Below the pieces are notes generated by a model. The model searched no databases, was not told where the DNA came from, and saw only the letters and a program-made list of their open reading frames with translations. The position numbers and the translations under genes are program-made. DNA of 64,000 nt. Origin: Acanthornis magna (lineage: Eukaryota; Chordata; Aves; Passeriformes; Acanthizidae). Positions 27,600 through 41,782 of this stretch are shown piece after piece; the first letter of the stretch is position 1; the number at the start of each line of letters is the position of its first letter. The DNA is taken from NCBI GenBank assembly GCA_036785705.1, contig JAWUZG010000032.1, positions 13,906,001 through 13,970,000 of the forward strand. Reading direction: 5' to 3'.

Positions 27600-30500
27600 T
27601 CACATGATAGGATGCTGTTGAAGAAAGACTTATAAGACCAAACTACAACCCCAGAGATCCCACAAGCAGTTGGGGAGGAGAGCAAGGAGGGCAGCCAGCT
27701 GTAAAAGGTGATGGGAGTAAACTAATTAGCTGTTTTGAGGTGCCTCCAGGTGTTATCACTAAATTTAAAGGGCTAACACAAGACATACCATGGTGTAGGA
27801 ATAGTTCTGAAAGAGAGTAATTTTATATTGACACATTAATATAAGCTAAAAAGGAAGAAATGGCAGTCAAAGGAAAGAAGAGTGCAAAATTACGTTTGAA
27901 TGTCATTTATGTCCTAGAAAAGGGTAGTACTGATTCTCAGGGTTTACAAAAATGAACAGGAGACACAGAAGTCTATTCCGTAGGTTGATTTGATTATGCT
28001 TACCTTCACTGTGACCTTTCTTTTTTCCATTCTTTATGTTATAGCTGTGTTTAAACAATTGAATACAGCTTACTCTTCAGGGAAGCATCTGTGGCACTTC
28101 TCAATGATGCCACTTCTGCCTCCTGGTTTTTATGAGAAGCTTTTTTCTCTAGATATATTCTGAGAATCTCTGTTTAGGACAAGGAACTGGTCGTGTGTAG
28201 GTGGGCAGGGACTTTCAAGCCTATTAGTATAACTCTAGACTTCATATCCCCAACTAATTCCAACATATAAAGAACATGCAAAACCACAGACCTTTGAAAA
28301 GTTTGTGTCTCTACACTGAGGTCACAACTGAATGCTATTTTTTAATATCTTCAGTTTGGATTTATGATGGCATTCCTATTGAGGATCTCTCTTAAAAGCT
28401 ACTCTGGGTCCTAAGAAACTCAAAGACAAAGGCAGAGGAGTATACAGGGAGTTTGCAGTTAAAACCAGCTTAATCAAATCTGCCTCTATGAATCATGGTT
28501 TACCAAGTGTCCGTCTCCTCCAGGTCATTCATAAAGGTGTTAGGTGGAAAAACTGCTTATATTCCTTCCAATTGTTGATATTAATGGAGGAAAGAAGACA
28601 TGGCTTGGCACACCTGACACAATTGCTGACCATCAGAACAGCCTAAAGGTATTAGAGGTGTGCATTTACAAAGAGGTTTACAGTCTGCCTGAGTGACCTT
28701 GACCTACAGCAGTGTCCCCAGAGCAACATCTTGCACTCTCTGTTGCTCACTGACCTCCACTCCGCTCCCACTTGCACACCACGGATGAGCACACCCTTGC
28801 AGTCAGCTTTATTGGCAGGAGCCAGCATAGCAGTCCAAGAGTGAGTATTGATCCTGGTACAGTCAGGATGTACTTCACGCTGCCCCTGCAATAACTTCCC
28901 GTCCTATCCACGCTGATCAACTCTATCATAAGGGCTTTTCTCTAAGTTTTTTTCAAAGCAGGCATGGGCCCCCCATTCTCATGGTTCTCTTGCTCTTGCT
29001 TATGATGCAAAGGACAGTAATTTGCAATCAGAAGAGGACAGAAGAAAAAGCCACTTCTAGCCCAGACCCATTCCCACTCAAACATTGTTATTGACATCCT
29101 CCAGATATCTGGCTGAAACATTCTAATTCAATATTAAAGGCTATTGGCTTTATGTTTTACTTTAGCTTTCTCATGTATCTTCTATGCCACAAAAGTGCCT
29201 TTTTCAATTTTAAATCAGGTAGAAAATCACCATCTTGACTCCAGTGTAGAGGGTGAAATATCAAAAATATCAGTATCCACCTAAGTAATTTTTAATGAAT
29301 TGAGTCTTTTGTCCAACAACAGATGAACTTGTCCCTTAAGTGGAGTAATACAATCTAATCTGTTCTTATTTTTGGATTAATTTCAAAAACTGTCTCTCTG
29401 CATTTGAGAGCTTTCACTTATCCTTCTATGTGCTATTTTTCTTAAAATAAACGTTAGGCCCTATTTTTACCTTCATTTCTAATTTCCGCTTGCGGGGGGG
29501 AAGATATCTTACTCTGAAAGGCCTGGAGTTAAATTAGAAATCCTTGCCAACATGTAGTTTTATTTGCATTTACCTTGCAGAAATATAAATAATATATTTC
29601 TTGTCCTGACTTGAATTACATAGGCTCTGAGATATTCAATCCATGGGTTCTACTCTGACATACATATTTTTTATTGGCTGGACCATACCATCCTTTTACT
29701 CTGTACACTTTCAGGGAAGCAGAAGACAGACGATGGTGTTGAAATATTCTTCAAAAAAACATGTAGTATTCATGTTTGATTTAGGCATTCTTTTAATCTC
29801 AAAAGCTTGAGTTCCCTGTTTTCATGATATATAAAGGCTCAAATAATAAGCACAAATAAATACGTATTTTGTGCATTAAATTATATAGGTCATAAAAGTC
29901 TTAAAGAAGACAAAATATATTTTGAGTCCATCTACTCTCATGAACCTTCTTAGATTTTCTGTCACTCCACAGTTCGTGACAAATTTCTTTGTCTCCTTTT
30001 CATGATATGCAGCTATTTCTGTTTCTGTTCACCCACTGCCAGACTCTGACCTCAGTAACATTGGTGTTATTCCAGTGTAAATTCAGAATGGCCCCCAGTG
30101 TCTGGATGAAAGTCTGATACTCTTGGTTCGATCCAGATAAAACAGTAGTAATGCTTGCTGGCAGAAGGCAGCATTTTTGGGGATTTGACAAGGACTGTGA
30201 CCAGACTTCAGACTGAGAGCAAACATGTATATCCATCTGTTGTCAAGACAATCTGCAGTCCCAGGGTCTGTTGGGTTTGGCTGCGGAGGGTCTGCTGTTG
30301 GTCCCCTGGGCAGGATTCACTGGCTGTGTTCTCAGGATCCTGCACTCCAACTTTCTTTCCCACTGCTGTCTGCTGCTGTGGGACCAGCCCCAGCTCCAGT
30401 GCACCACAGAAGAGCTCTCTGGACCAGCTTCTTCCTCTTTGGCACAGGCCCTGTCCTACCCAATTATCTCTTCTGGACAGTGTTCTTCCCTGGGCTCAGG

Positions 30501-31136
30501 AGGCAGGCTGTGCCCTGCAGAAGAATGGGACTTTTTCAGGATATTGCAACACATCACAGCATAGATGTGCAAACTCCCATTCAATATATTTAGTTATCTT
30601 AGTCACAGTGCAGAGACTACAAAAAGTGTAAGAACCTTTTTAAAAAGAATTGAACCAATTATAATATTATATACATTGAACAACACAGATATTAAGTCCA
30701 AACTATATCTCTGAGTTTTCAGACTCACTGATGGCACAATCCCATCAGTGTCAATGGAGGCCAAGAGAAATGAAACCAGTCGTGCTCTGACTAAGCATCT
30801 TCACTCTATAAGGAAGGAGCTACTGCTGGAGAAGTATATCTTGCTGGGTTTCCTTATGAAAAACTGAAACCCTTAACAAAAGTCAGTGGGCCATACTAGA
30901 ATTTGAGTCAATGACAGTGGGCTGGGACAATGAAAATCTGTTATTATTATGTCCTGCCTTTTCAATTTCATCCAATCCTTCCACTGTAGCAAAATGCTAT
31001 TTCTTATACCTAAAAGACCAGTGATATTTTCCCTGCTTGACACTTCCTCAGACATACAGATTTGTCTCCTTTGTTGCAGTCTTCCCTCTTCTGATATTCC
31101 TCTACTACACAGTTTGTATTAACCAAAGTTTTAAAA

Positions 31137-31164
31137 CATCTCCCTTTACTCATCTCCCTTTACT
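31137..31164. repeat. 14-bp tandem duplication
   Basis: The unit CATCTCCCTTTACT occurs twice head to tail, at 31137-31150 and 31151-31164, without mismatch. This is a recent local duplication. Confidence 0.9.
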
Positions 31165-31643
31165 GATTACTTGCTAAGCCTCACTTCTAGTCTGTTTCTC
31201 TTTCAGTTTGGCTGTATACACAGTCCTGCTTCCAGGGTCCTCTCACAATTGGTATTTCCTAGATTGCCTAGACCCTCAGTTTTAACTGAAGTCTGTATCA
31301 AACTGTCATTTTCCCTGTATTTGTTGACCAGACACTAAATGGACTTCTAAATAGGGAAGAAATTGGAGCTATTTGTGTTACTGATGTATCTGTGCCAAAT
31401 AAAATCAGTATTAGAATAATTATATTACCATAACCTAAGAACTTCCTGAATCTGTGGGCCAGTGGAGGAAATCCAAGGCCACTGCGTGCAAGTATGACAT
31501 GACTGTCATTTCTATTTTTGTGCATGCCACCCTAGTGAACAGCAGTAGCTGACAGGCACTGGCTGGTCTGGCACCCTGAGAGGGCAGTATTTTTTACCAT
31601 GCTCAGTGGGCCCATTACTCAGCTGGGAATTGTACCAGATACA

Positions 31644-31647
<4 letters not shown>

Positions 31648-31677
<30 letters not shown>
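31648..31677. repeat. Poly(A) tract, 30 nt
   Basis: This is the longest homopolymer in the window, with 30 A. No polyadenylation hexamer or pseudogene body is evident upstream. Confidence 0.95.
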
Positions 31678-31679
<2 letters not shown>

Positions 31680-33484
31680 TGTTTTTTAAATGCTTGTTGT
31701 AGTTACAAATCACCAAAATGCAAAGTGGTGTCTGCACACACAGCTGCAGATGGGAGTGCAGAGCACAGCTCCTGGAGCTGTTCAGCTGCACCCCACATTA
31801 TGACCACATGCCCAGCCTCACAATGACCACCTCCCCTGGGCCTCTTTTCCCAGAACTCAGGCAGACAGACACAGCCTCTCTCCCCCAGAATAGATACAGA
31901 GCAGTCTGACAAGGGCTGATTCAAGCAGTGCAGGGGGAGGAAAGATAACACACCCATGCAGCAGCTGCAGTCTGGTAGCCCGATTCCAGTTCTGCACCAT
32001 TCTTTCAACTATTACCCAACAGGATCAAACACTCATGGCATCCATTGCACTCTCCTCTTTGCTCCAGTTCAGAAATCCATCCCTATTTAGGAGAACATTA
32101 GTATGCAAACTCAAACATCATTAGAGCTGTCAAAGTAAGGCTGGAGGTGGATATGTAGCCCAAGTAGCCCAAGGCTGGTGTCTGCAAAGAAGTTATGCCA
32201 CTGGCACAACATAGCCTACACATATTGCTTGGTGGCTCTACTCAGTGTACTTTTTTGGAGTCACACCAGTCAAGAAGCCCAGGGGCAGAACTACACTTTA
32301 ATTCTCATTGTAGTTATGTTGCAGCTAATTGGATGATACTTGGCACACTTCAAGGAGATAACTGAAAATGCCAGGAGGTAGCACATTTCAGTGACTTGCA
32401 ATGTCTGAGGGGCTTGGTTTTTTTCCTCCAAGACCCATTTCACTGCAGTGGCAGTAAGCAGTACTACTGCAGGGACTTGATGGCATGTCATTCAGTGCTC
32501 TCATCATGATTCTTGCTCTCAAATATATGCTGTGCTCATGGCCTCGCATGTGCTTCCCACTGAAGCTGGACAGGGAATCCCCATTGCAGGCTCACAGCTG
32601 GCAAAAGGAGTTCATCAGCAAAACAAGGAACATGACATCTGCATCCCTGCTCACACTGCTGTTCCCTGGAGACACAGAAAACTACAAATGAAGCATGAAT
32701 GTACACAGACACACACTGGGAAGAGAGCATAATTGGAAGAGAATCTGAATTTCTGCATTTTTGTCCTTGTTTCCAAACAAGCAGTAAACTCACTCTGGGA
32801 TCCCTTACAAAGATATATGAAGCAGAGGAAATCAGGAAACTCTGCAAAAGTATCTTGCTCCTGTCCAGGAGCTAAAACGTAAGGCTGGAAAAGAGACTAC
32901 CAGTAAGTTGTTTGCACATTAACAAGGTAATGTTAAAGACATTCATCTAGTAGACTAATACCTCCCAAAATAGATGGTAATAAGTGTTCAGGTTCAGAGC
33001 CCATCTGTGTAAAAATTAAAATCAACAAGCTTGTGCTTTGGCTGCTGTGCAGGAGCTTTACATAGCCAACTGTCCTCATTAGACAACTTCTAATTTGGAT
33101 TTTCCCTCTCATATCTTTTACATTAACTAGAAATTTCTTTTATACTGAAGGAGAGGATTGCAGACTTTAATCCCACATATCTGTACAGATCCCTGCAGTT
33201 AACACAAGGTTCTGCATGTCTCAAATCTATGGCACATACACTGACAGCATCCACAGGAGCAGTAATTCAACCCTGCTTCATTGCAGTCCTCTGTGCTTCT
33301 CCCATAGCCCACTGGGGTATGGCAGCCACACATCACCTGTAAACATAAGACCTACCTAGGAAACCACCCATTTCCCCACCAATCCTTACACCTGAATCCC
33401 AATCTATCTTGTTTCTAAACAAGCTGCTGTTTCTAACTATTTTTAACACTCTAGTTATTTAGGACAAGAAAAAGTTTTGCCTAC

Positions 33485-33720
33485 CTCTATAACAGGCTCC
33501 CTTTAGGTACTGGAAGGCTGCTCCAAGTTCTCTCTGGGGCCTTCACTTCTCCAGGCTGAACAATCCCATCTGTCTTGGCTTGTCTCCATAGGAGAGGTGT
33601 TCCAGCCCCCTGATCAACCTTCGTGCCCTCCTCCAGACCTGCTGCAACAGACCCATGTATTTAATGTGCTGAGGACCCCAGAGCTGAAGACAGTACTCCA
33701 GGTGGGTTATTTGGAACACT
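33485..33720 (-). mobile_element. CR1: CR1 LINE fragment (ORF2 C-terminal region), 3' end missing
   Basis: The minus strand reads HLEYCLQLWGPQH, then IRGLEHLSYGDK and GLFSLEK, which are conserved words of the avian CR1 ORF2 C-terminal region. On the plus strand the fragment begins with TTTAGGTACTGGAAGGCTGC. The expected continuation into the ORF2 end and 3'UTR (towards lower coordinates) is absent. That is unusual, because CR1 copies normally keep their 3' ends. Above about 33720 the similarity is lost. Confidence 0.85.
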
Positions 33721-36700
33721 TCTGGGTCTTTGAAGTACCTCTCCTCAGGTTGTCTATGCCCAAGATGTGCAGAGCCTCTGGGCCAGTCACGATGGGGTGC
33801 TTTTACCACTCATTCCCAGTTAGGCTCACCTCAGTTTCCAACACAGGCAGGTCTTGGGATCCTCCCATCACTCCAGAAATAAAGGTAGATTCCGCATTTT
33901 TGTAATCTAATATCACTATGGTACACTATGCATTCCAGTAGAGCTTTATCTTTCTGTGGGACTGATGTGCCAGGCCATTGGATCCACACAATTTAGTGAA
34001 CCATGTTGTCCCTTTCCTCCACCTGGCTGAAGACAGGGCCCCACTAGCCCTCATCAGTCTGCATTACTTGCTGTTTGTAACCGCAAAACAAAAGACCCTC
34101 AGTCAGGGTCAAAAGTATCATCAGCTCTGCTCAACAGACAGCGGAGCAATAATTTTCCTGGATGAATGCTTTTTGGCTGTTATTTTCCTTTGCATTTCTT
34201 ATATCCAAGCTTCTAGTCTCCATGCAGGTTCCCCATCCCACCTCACCATGGCCTCCACCTGGTCCCTCAGGAAGAACTACAGGGATGCACAAGATGTGTG
34301 CCACTGGCACGTTTCTGTTGGACAGAAAAAGGCTGACTTAATAGCTGAGACCTCAGGTGGAGGATTGGTTTTCAGATTTGAGATTGGGCATCATCCTGTC
34401 ATTATTTGCTTCTAAAATATAATCCAATGTGTGTGACCTGGAGGGTAGATCTTCAACCAGAGTTTTTAGGAGGCCAAGTGGAAAAGGAAGTCAGACGTGG
34501 AGCATCGGCAGCATTTTAATCTTGAGGAGGAGAAAATTGCAGGCACAGAGCAGGAAGACCACACAATGTAAAGGAGATTGAACATGCAAAAGTTTGCATC
34601 CATCCACTACCTTCACTGGGTAGTGCCAAAGTGATGGAGGGGTGGTACACCCAAGGGGTGCCAATGTACACAACATCATGGATTTTCCATCACCTACCTG
34701 AAGGAGCCAGGGTTGGGGATCAAGGAATATCATCAGTTTCTCCATCTATTTCTCCTCATCACTTTTGTCTGCCAAAAGGGTCAAGCTGGTTTTTGTGGCC
34801 TGGGTGTGACACCCAAGTTGTGAATGAGTCTGTCTGACAGCATCAGCTACTCCCAACTCATACAATTAGATCTCAAAAGGCTGGAGGAGAAAAGTTGAGG
34901 CAAGACAAGACAGTGTGCACTTTATAAAGTGCATGATTGGATTTTTTCACACTACACTGTAACCAGCTCACAGATCTTTCAGCAAGGTAAGTCAGAAACT
35001 GGCAGAGAAAACATCAGAAGGAGAGTCACTAACCATGATGGTGTCAGAAATTGCAGGTTAATGTGTTGAATCATAATTCCTGCTGGAACAAAGGCTTCTG
35101 AAAAGAAACCCGAAATGTGTCTACTTCCAGAGGTGAGAACACAATGAAACACTGCTTAAATTAAACCCTCTTCCCACCCTATGTCTCGCACCCAACACAC
35201 CTCCTAAAAGCTCACCTAAAAAAAGCACTTTCTGAAATGCTGCTAGGAGGGCATGTGTTATCTTTCTACTTTTTGGTTAGACCATTCAACACATCCACCG
35301 TTCCCTGAGCTATCTAATGTGGGGGTGTACTTCTCTGATCCTCCAGGGACAAGTTAGATAAGACTGGTGTTATTTGGCCTTCCAGGCCAACGGCAACAGC
35401 CATTACTGAGGGTTTTGCTGCGCATTGCTGGGCTGCTGACTGCGATCTATGGTAAGCTGAAAAATGAAACAGCAAATCACCTGCACTGCACCGCCAGAAG
35501 TTTTGCATACACAGGAATAATTTTCCTTATTCGTTTCTTCCAATACATTGATGACTTTTCTGTGAGTGTGTAACCAGATCTGCATGAAATGATTGTAATA
35601 GCAGCCTGTAGTAATGGGGGGGAAAACCAGTTTTTATTCTCTTGCATAAAATGTCAAAACATGGATCAGACTGGCTGAACATCCAGAAATTCTTTCCATC
35701 ATATCACCAGATTTGCCAGCCATTCTAAGATGTCTTTTTCAAAAAATGAAGATGACTTATGAAATTGTCTAGCTTGAGTAAAGACAGATACTGTTTCCAA
35801 AAGGAGGGGTGAGTTTATTTTGGAGTTTTATATTATCTGTTTTTAAAGTCTTATATTTAAGGATTGCTTTTCTTTCCAAAATAGTCAAAGATGCTTTATG
35901 TCATAGCAAAAGGCCCCTAAAATGTCTTTGTTTGTTTAAATGGTAGATTATCTTATTCTTAGCATATAATATAATCCTTTTGGAGTCCATTAGATCTTGT
36001 CCAAGTCGCTGATCATGTAAAATTCCAAAATAGTTAAACAGAGACCGGCAACAGCACAAAGATTAATAACACAAAATATGACTCGTCAGCTTTATGGGCA
36101 AAACAAAGTGCTCATTTGGGTATTTCTTTTTGTTATGTGGGCAGAAGGAGGAGGGGAAAAAAAGCTGATCATCCTTGCAGAGGGCAACTGGTGAAATTGT
36201 ATCTTACATGGTAAATAGTTCTTTAACAATGAAAGTGAGAGGGAGACAAACAGGTGATGTACAGTCTTCAAAGACTTACCTACAGATTTCTGTTCAGGAT
36301 TTTTGTGCGTGCATGTGGCAATCAGAATGAAAACTGATAGGTATGAATTGCTAACTCAATGTTGCATACAGCAGCTACAGATGGTAGTGACAAAATTCTG
36401 TCAGTTTTCTCTGCTCTGTAGGCACAATCAGCAGAACTTCAGGAAAAAGCAAAAGAACATTTGGAGAGTCTGCTGTGCATGCTCACAAAATGTGACACTT
36501 GAACAATTAGAAGTGTGGCCAATGAGAATAAAAGCTGCTGCATATATGCATATGCATGTATGCATGCGTGTGTATGCAGCATATGCCTATACATGCCGCA
36601 CATACACGCTGCACTGAATAAGCGAGAAACATTTGCCATCTGGAGAAGTCATAGATGAAAACTGTGTGCTGGAACAGCCATAAAACGGTAAATCTGACAT

Positions 36701-39700
36701 TCTTTTTCCTACGTTTGTCACTAGAGTTTCTCAATGTGTCCCTCTTTGTCCATGTGTTTTAGTGTCAAGACGCCCAACCTTCAAAGGCCTCAATTTCTTG
36801 AAGTTATTGACTCTCAGATGAAGGCAGAGCCAATCTGAGAGCATCTGCTGTGCTGAATGCAACCAAATAGCTCAGCCTGAACAGACGGAAAATTGCACTG
36901 CTCCTGAGCAGACACCAAACCCTCAGACCCGTTCTTCTGGTTAAACCAAGATAGTTCTTCAACTTCACTGCAGCCATCACCTTTTAATGTTTACCAGGAT
37001 CATATCAGTGCTTAAAACCATGCAGTAAGTCTTACACAGCAGCATCTCTGCACTGCATACCTCACAGCTTAGGAGGTGACACGTGTTTCCACTCAGCCTG
37101 GCTGCCACGGTTTTGGCAGAAGTACAGTTCCCATGGCGGCAGTGCAGTGCCACCAGTTTCACCCTTGTGAGAGACTGGATGTCTGCATCAAGCCACTTAG
37201 AAGCTGGACTGCTTTTGGCCAGAGACTCCTGCTTCTGGGGACAATGCCCCATGTCATGGTGGACTGCACCAGCTAATCTCTGACATCTGCCAGACTTCAA
37301 AGCTGCAGGAAGCCAAGGCTGGAGCAGCCGGGCAGCCTGGCAGTGGGGAGAAGCATCACTTCTTTGCCAGCCTAGCCAGAGGCTTCAGGCAACAACAGAA
37401 GGCAAGGCTGAGCTACTGTTGTGGGACAAGAGGAGCTGGAAAAGGAGGTAACCCCATGAGAGAAGCACAGGAGAGGCCGAATCTCAAGAATCTCACACTT
37501 ACAGATTCACTGGAGTAGGAAGATGTTAGGTTACTTTTTGTAGGTAGGAACAAACCTTTTCTGTAACAGGAAAGTGTGCATATAGTGTATTTGGTATATA
37601 GTGTATCAGATAGGCCATGATTTTCCATTGCCATCTGCTTCCCCAGATGCAGTTTCCAGACTGAGGATAAAAAGTCAACCCTGTGAATATACCAGTAGCT
37701 GCTTTTATTCAGTCCTTCCCAAGAAAACCAGGTGGATGCTTCAACAGGGCTAGCTTTTTGTCAGAAGATAGATTTACAAAGGAAACATTTACCTCAAGTG
37801 ACCTTAGACTAAAGATGCAACACACTCCCCTTTGTCCTTCGGCTTTGTAGTGGTGGATTTCTATATGGGGAAACAAGCCAAGATCCAGGTGTTGACACCT
37901 ATGGAGAATGATTTCAGATTGTTACAGCACACTGCTTTATGTGTAGATACCATCTAACCTGTGTACTTCAAATAAATTTATGTTGCTAAGATTTAGTATT
38001 AGCAACTTTTCCATAGGAAAGGTGATATTTCTACTGGCAATTTCAGATTTCAAATAAAATACTACAGCTGGAAAAATATACATACTGGAATTCACAAAAT
38101 TCCCTTGAAAACAAGAGAGGAAGTCTTCTCCTATTTTGAAGTTGTATGTGGAAAAGACATTAGATACTGTCATAATCTGAATTGAAGCCCGATATCTTTT
38201 ATCCTGTCATTAATGTGGAAAAATCAGTGACTTAACGGGTAAAAATAATGTCTATATGAGCAGTCTTCAACTTTTTATTTCAGTTTCTCAGAATGTGGAA
38301 CTTAAGGTACTGCAGTGGAGCACATTGCTGGAAAATTTAGCCTAGAAATGCTACTGTTTCAAGGCACTATCCTAGGGAAACATATAAAATCTGCTTGCTC
38401 TTTTTTTTTCCTTTCTTCATAGCAGGATTTTAAGTTCATTGAGATCACAAGAGAAGAGAAATAACACAGACTTTTGTAATGGTTAAGATTCAGATATTTT
38501 GATAAACCATAGATAAAGACCCAGATATTGAGATGGCAAGTTAGAGCAAACATTCTCGTATCCATCCATGAGGCAGGAGACGGCCACTATCTCATCCAAG
38601 AAATTACCAGGAGAAAGTCCACAGAATCACATAACGCTTTGATTTTATTTCCCTACAGTCCAAGAAGAAATGCCAAATGTTCTGACCTTGCATAAGGGAG
38701 TATGTGCTTTATATTGCATGAACACTGTGAGTAAGAGCAGGAGTTCAACCAGCAATCCTACTTAGAGTAACCAACAGTCAAAACCAATTGAGTTCAGTAG
38801 GTTTTTGGGTCAAATATTCAAATCCTGTGGATTTGTCCAGCTCCTGGTTAGTAAGAGTGTAGAAATTAAACGTATATTTCTCAGGGGGCTAGAGGAACAC
38901 AAAGCTATTGTGACAACTACAGAGAAACAATTGTGCACCAAACACACTGAGATCTGCAACGCAGGGCTGCTCACAGACAACTTTTTTTTTTTGTCTCAAA
39001 AGAAACTTTGGGCATCTTGGAGGAGCTGATATTACCAGGATTACTGCAAGTAACTCTGTCCTGGAATGCTGTATGCCCATGACTGGTGCTGAGGAAGCAG
39101 AGGAAGCTGAGAGCAGTGTGCTGTTACCACAACTAATTTTAATTGCTCCAGTTACAGAACAAAAAACAACTCCAGGTCCCGTTGTAGTCAATGGCAAATC
39201 ATTGGTCAGATCTTCTTTTCTTACTATTAGGTTCTCCTTGGTTTTTTTGAAAATTGAGATTGCTTTTAGTGATACTCTATTTTCTCATCAACATGCCACT
39301 CTTACTTGTTATAGTAGGAAATTTTATAACCATGTGTGATTCAATTTACAGAATCAAATACAGACCTCAGTGTAATTTTCCATTTTGTGCTTATTATCTT
39401 TCAGATTTCTCACTGCTTTTACTTATAGATTTTAGTGATGCTCAGTTTTTCACATTTTCCTATGTAATGCCACGGGCTGCCATTATCAGTTTTTTATTCA
39501 GACCTCAAGTTTATATCATACTCTCCAGTACAGTCAGCTGTCTAAAGGAAATTTTCAGCTCAGTTTTCACTTTGAAGAGAAGAATTTGCTGGACAGCACA
39601 TGAAGTTCCAGATGTGACAAAGTCTGGCTCTCCAGCTCCCTGATGTGAAGTACAGCAAAGTGTTAATAGATTTTACTGAGTAGTCAGCTTGAAAAGGAAT

Positions 39701-41782
39701 AGGGGATTTAAGCCATCCTTTATTGGTAGAAACTCCAGACAAGTGGGCAACTGTCAAAGGTTTTTTGTGAGGGTTTTTGGTGTCTCATGACCTATTGAAT
39801 TTTGCATTTGTATTACCCTGAGCAAACTTCTGTGGTTCTCATTACAATTTATGTATAATGTGTACTGTTTGCAGCCAAGGCTTAAAGATGAGAACAAATC
39901 TCTGAGGAGTTAAAAGTAGCAAGAGGGTAATCTGACCCCAGAGGCGAACAGGAGAAGAGTGACTGGGAACAGGGCCCGTTCAGGTAAAATCTGAACTGCC
40001 ACCCATTAACCACGCCAAAGAAACGGGGACACTGGAAACAGTCTCCATCACACCTTTTTGAAAAGATGCCATGAAATCAGAACTGCCACTCAAAATTAGA
40101 CTTGTAACAATAAAAACCTGGCTATTTTTTCATTCTGTTTTCTACCCTCCCTGCTAAAGCCAGTGTCATCTGCAGAGAATGCCCAGATCTAGAAAAGTGA
40201 TTTAATGGGAGTGCGATATCCTTCCAACAGTTTCCATCCTTTAGTCCTGTTCTGTGATGTCATGGGACTCCACAGACCTGTTATCTCTCAGTAGGTAGTT
40301 GATTATTTTGTTCTTGGGGTCAAAGTCTGTGTGTGAAACAGCAGGTCAAATGTGCATTTTGCATATCAGAAATGAACTAATTCTGCATCAAGAAATGCTT
40401 TCCAGCTCCACTCAATATCTAAGGAGAAGGCAAACAAAATCAATTGCATGTCTGGGGCTCCCAATGTAGCTGGAAGTTAAAATATAATGTGAAATGTATG
40501 TTATGGGTGAGCCTCTGCAGCATCTCATAAACTGTATCCACTCCTCAGTATAGCAGCTGGACTTTGTTGCTCACAGACTACTAATAATTTTTTTTTTTTT
40601 CATTGCAGTCTTTTTCAGCAAGAGACCCCTAACCACAGGAGAACACTTGGAAGTGGGGGAAAAAAACCAAAAAACCCTCAAATTTTATTTGGGGCAACAG
40701 TAGCCTCCCAACATAAATGGGAGAGGAACACTTAGCTGCCAGGGACACCAAAACCATCAAACACTATGCAGGACATGGCAAAGAGCTGGAGGAAAAGGGC
40801 TTGTTATTCAGCTGTGATGGGTAGCACGGGAAAAAAGAGAAAAGGATAAAAAAATTATTTCAAGGTAGAAAAACAACAAAAAGTGCAAAATGTTGGAAAG
40901 GAAGGGAGGAATGGGAATTTATTGTACCATTTTGGAGGAGCTAGATCTGGGATGTATCTAAGGAGATACTCTTTTAAGAAAGGGTCCACAGTACAATATA
41001 TGGGAAGCCGTGTAGAGGACATTGCAAAGCAATTTCAAAAGCAGGATATGATGCAGGAAGGAAATCCTCTGTATCCATCTCCAATAACAGTATTCATGAA
41101 GCAATTCTGCAGGATTGAGCTCTGGTATGCCAGTTCTCCCACTGACATGGTTCATAAGAGCAAAAACCCAGACAAGATATAAGTCACCTTAATGTTATCA
41201 GTCCAAGTCTCATCCCTGCTGTCTTCCCCAGAACTAGTTTCTCTTGCTCAAACCTCTGCTTTTAGATTTTACATCACCTCTGTCTTCTCCTGGACAAGAA
41301 GGAGCTCCAGGTGGTAGGTGCTGCACCCCTGCACAAGCTGCAGCCGTGCCGAGCAGGCAGCTGCACACTGAGACTCACACAGCAGGGCCGTCGGGAAACG
41401 AAAACCCAGCAAAAACATTTGATGTCACTTCTCCCATTACTTTTTCCCACTGCCTTAAGCAAAAGGCCTGTGCCTTAAACCAGCCTCTTCCAGATTCAGT
41501 GCTGAGACAGCTCAAAGGCTCAGAAGTGCTGCAATTCCATGGGGCAAACAGACCAGCTGGCTTGAAGTTTCCACTCCTCTCTTTCTTTCTTTCCTGGTCC
41601 TTTCTTTCTGTGTCTGCTGCACCAACTGTTTTAACAGAAATCTTTCCACTCCTCACCTCCTGGCCAGGTCCTGATGAGATGCACTGATCCCTCACCTGTA
41701 CTCATCCTCACCACACCTTGTCTCCTGCTAGTCTGAGATATGAAATGTGAATCATTTGACAGATTTGAAATATGATGGATCT
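33721..41782. other. Intergenic sequence, no gene seen
   Basis: About 8 kb without a recognised gene. The frames at 33978-34415 (145 codons) and 41244-41687 (147 codons, partly covered from 41375 by a 106-codon frame on the other strand) have no recognisable domain. The frame at 39254-39643 is hydrophobic only because the DNA is T-rich. Confidence 0.5.
36536..36581. repeat. Alternating purine-pyrimidine tract with inverted repeat
   Basis: Positions 36539-36578 alternate purine and pyrimidine without a break (40 nt) and include several ATGCAT palindromes. The flanks TGCTGCATA (36536-36544) and TATGCAGCA (36573-36581) are exact inverted repeats. The tract could form Z-DNA or a hairpin. Confidence 0.85.

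Larger units (their letters stand above)
24266..33484. other. Intergenic sequence, no gene seen
   Basis: About 9 kb without a recognised gene. It includes the longest unidentified open frame in the window outside the CpG island (158 codons, 30155-30631, plus). That frame sits in locally GC-richer DNA, has competing frames of 122 and 97 codons, and shows no domain. Simple repeats are listed separately. Confidence 0.5.

Noticed and set aside
28510..28560. Weak resemblance to an internal CR1 segment
   Set aside because: The match is only about 25 bp with several mismatches, which is too little to call.
30120..30140. GGTTCGATCC resembling a tRNA B box
   Set aside because: It is one base short of the B-box consensus, and no A box, acceptor stem or anticodon arm could be folded around it.
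30155..30631. 158-codon plus-strand frame
   Set aside because: It has no recognisable domain. Frames of 122 and 97 codons overlap it on the same strand, and local GC content explains the absence of stops.
31648..31677. Poly(A) tract as the tail of a processed pseudogene
   Set aside because: There is no AATAAA hexamer, coding remnant or target duplication nearby. CR1 machinery does not make poly(A) tails, so such pseudogenes are rare in birds.
39254..39643. Hydrophobic 129-codon frame suggesting a membrane protein
   Set aside because: The hydrophobicity follows from T-rich DNA (Phe, Leu and Ile codons). There is no conserved pattern or start context.
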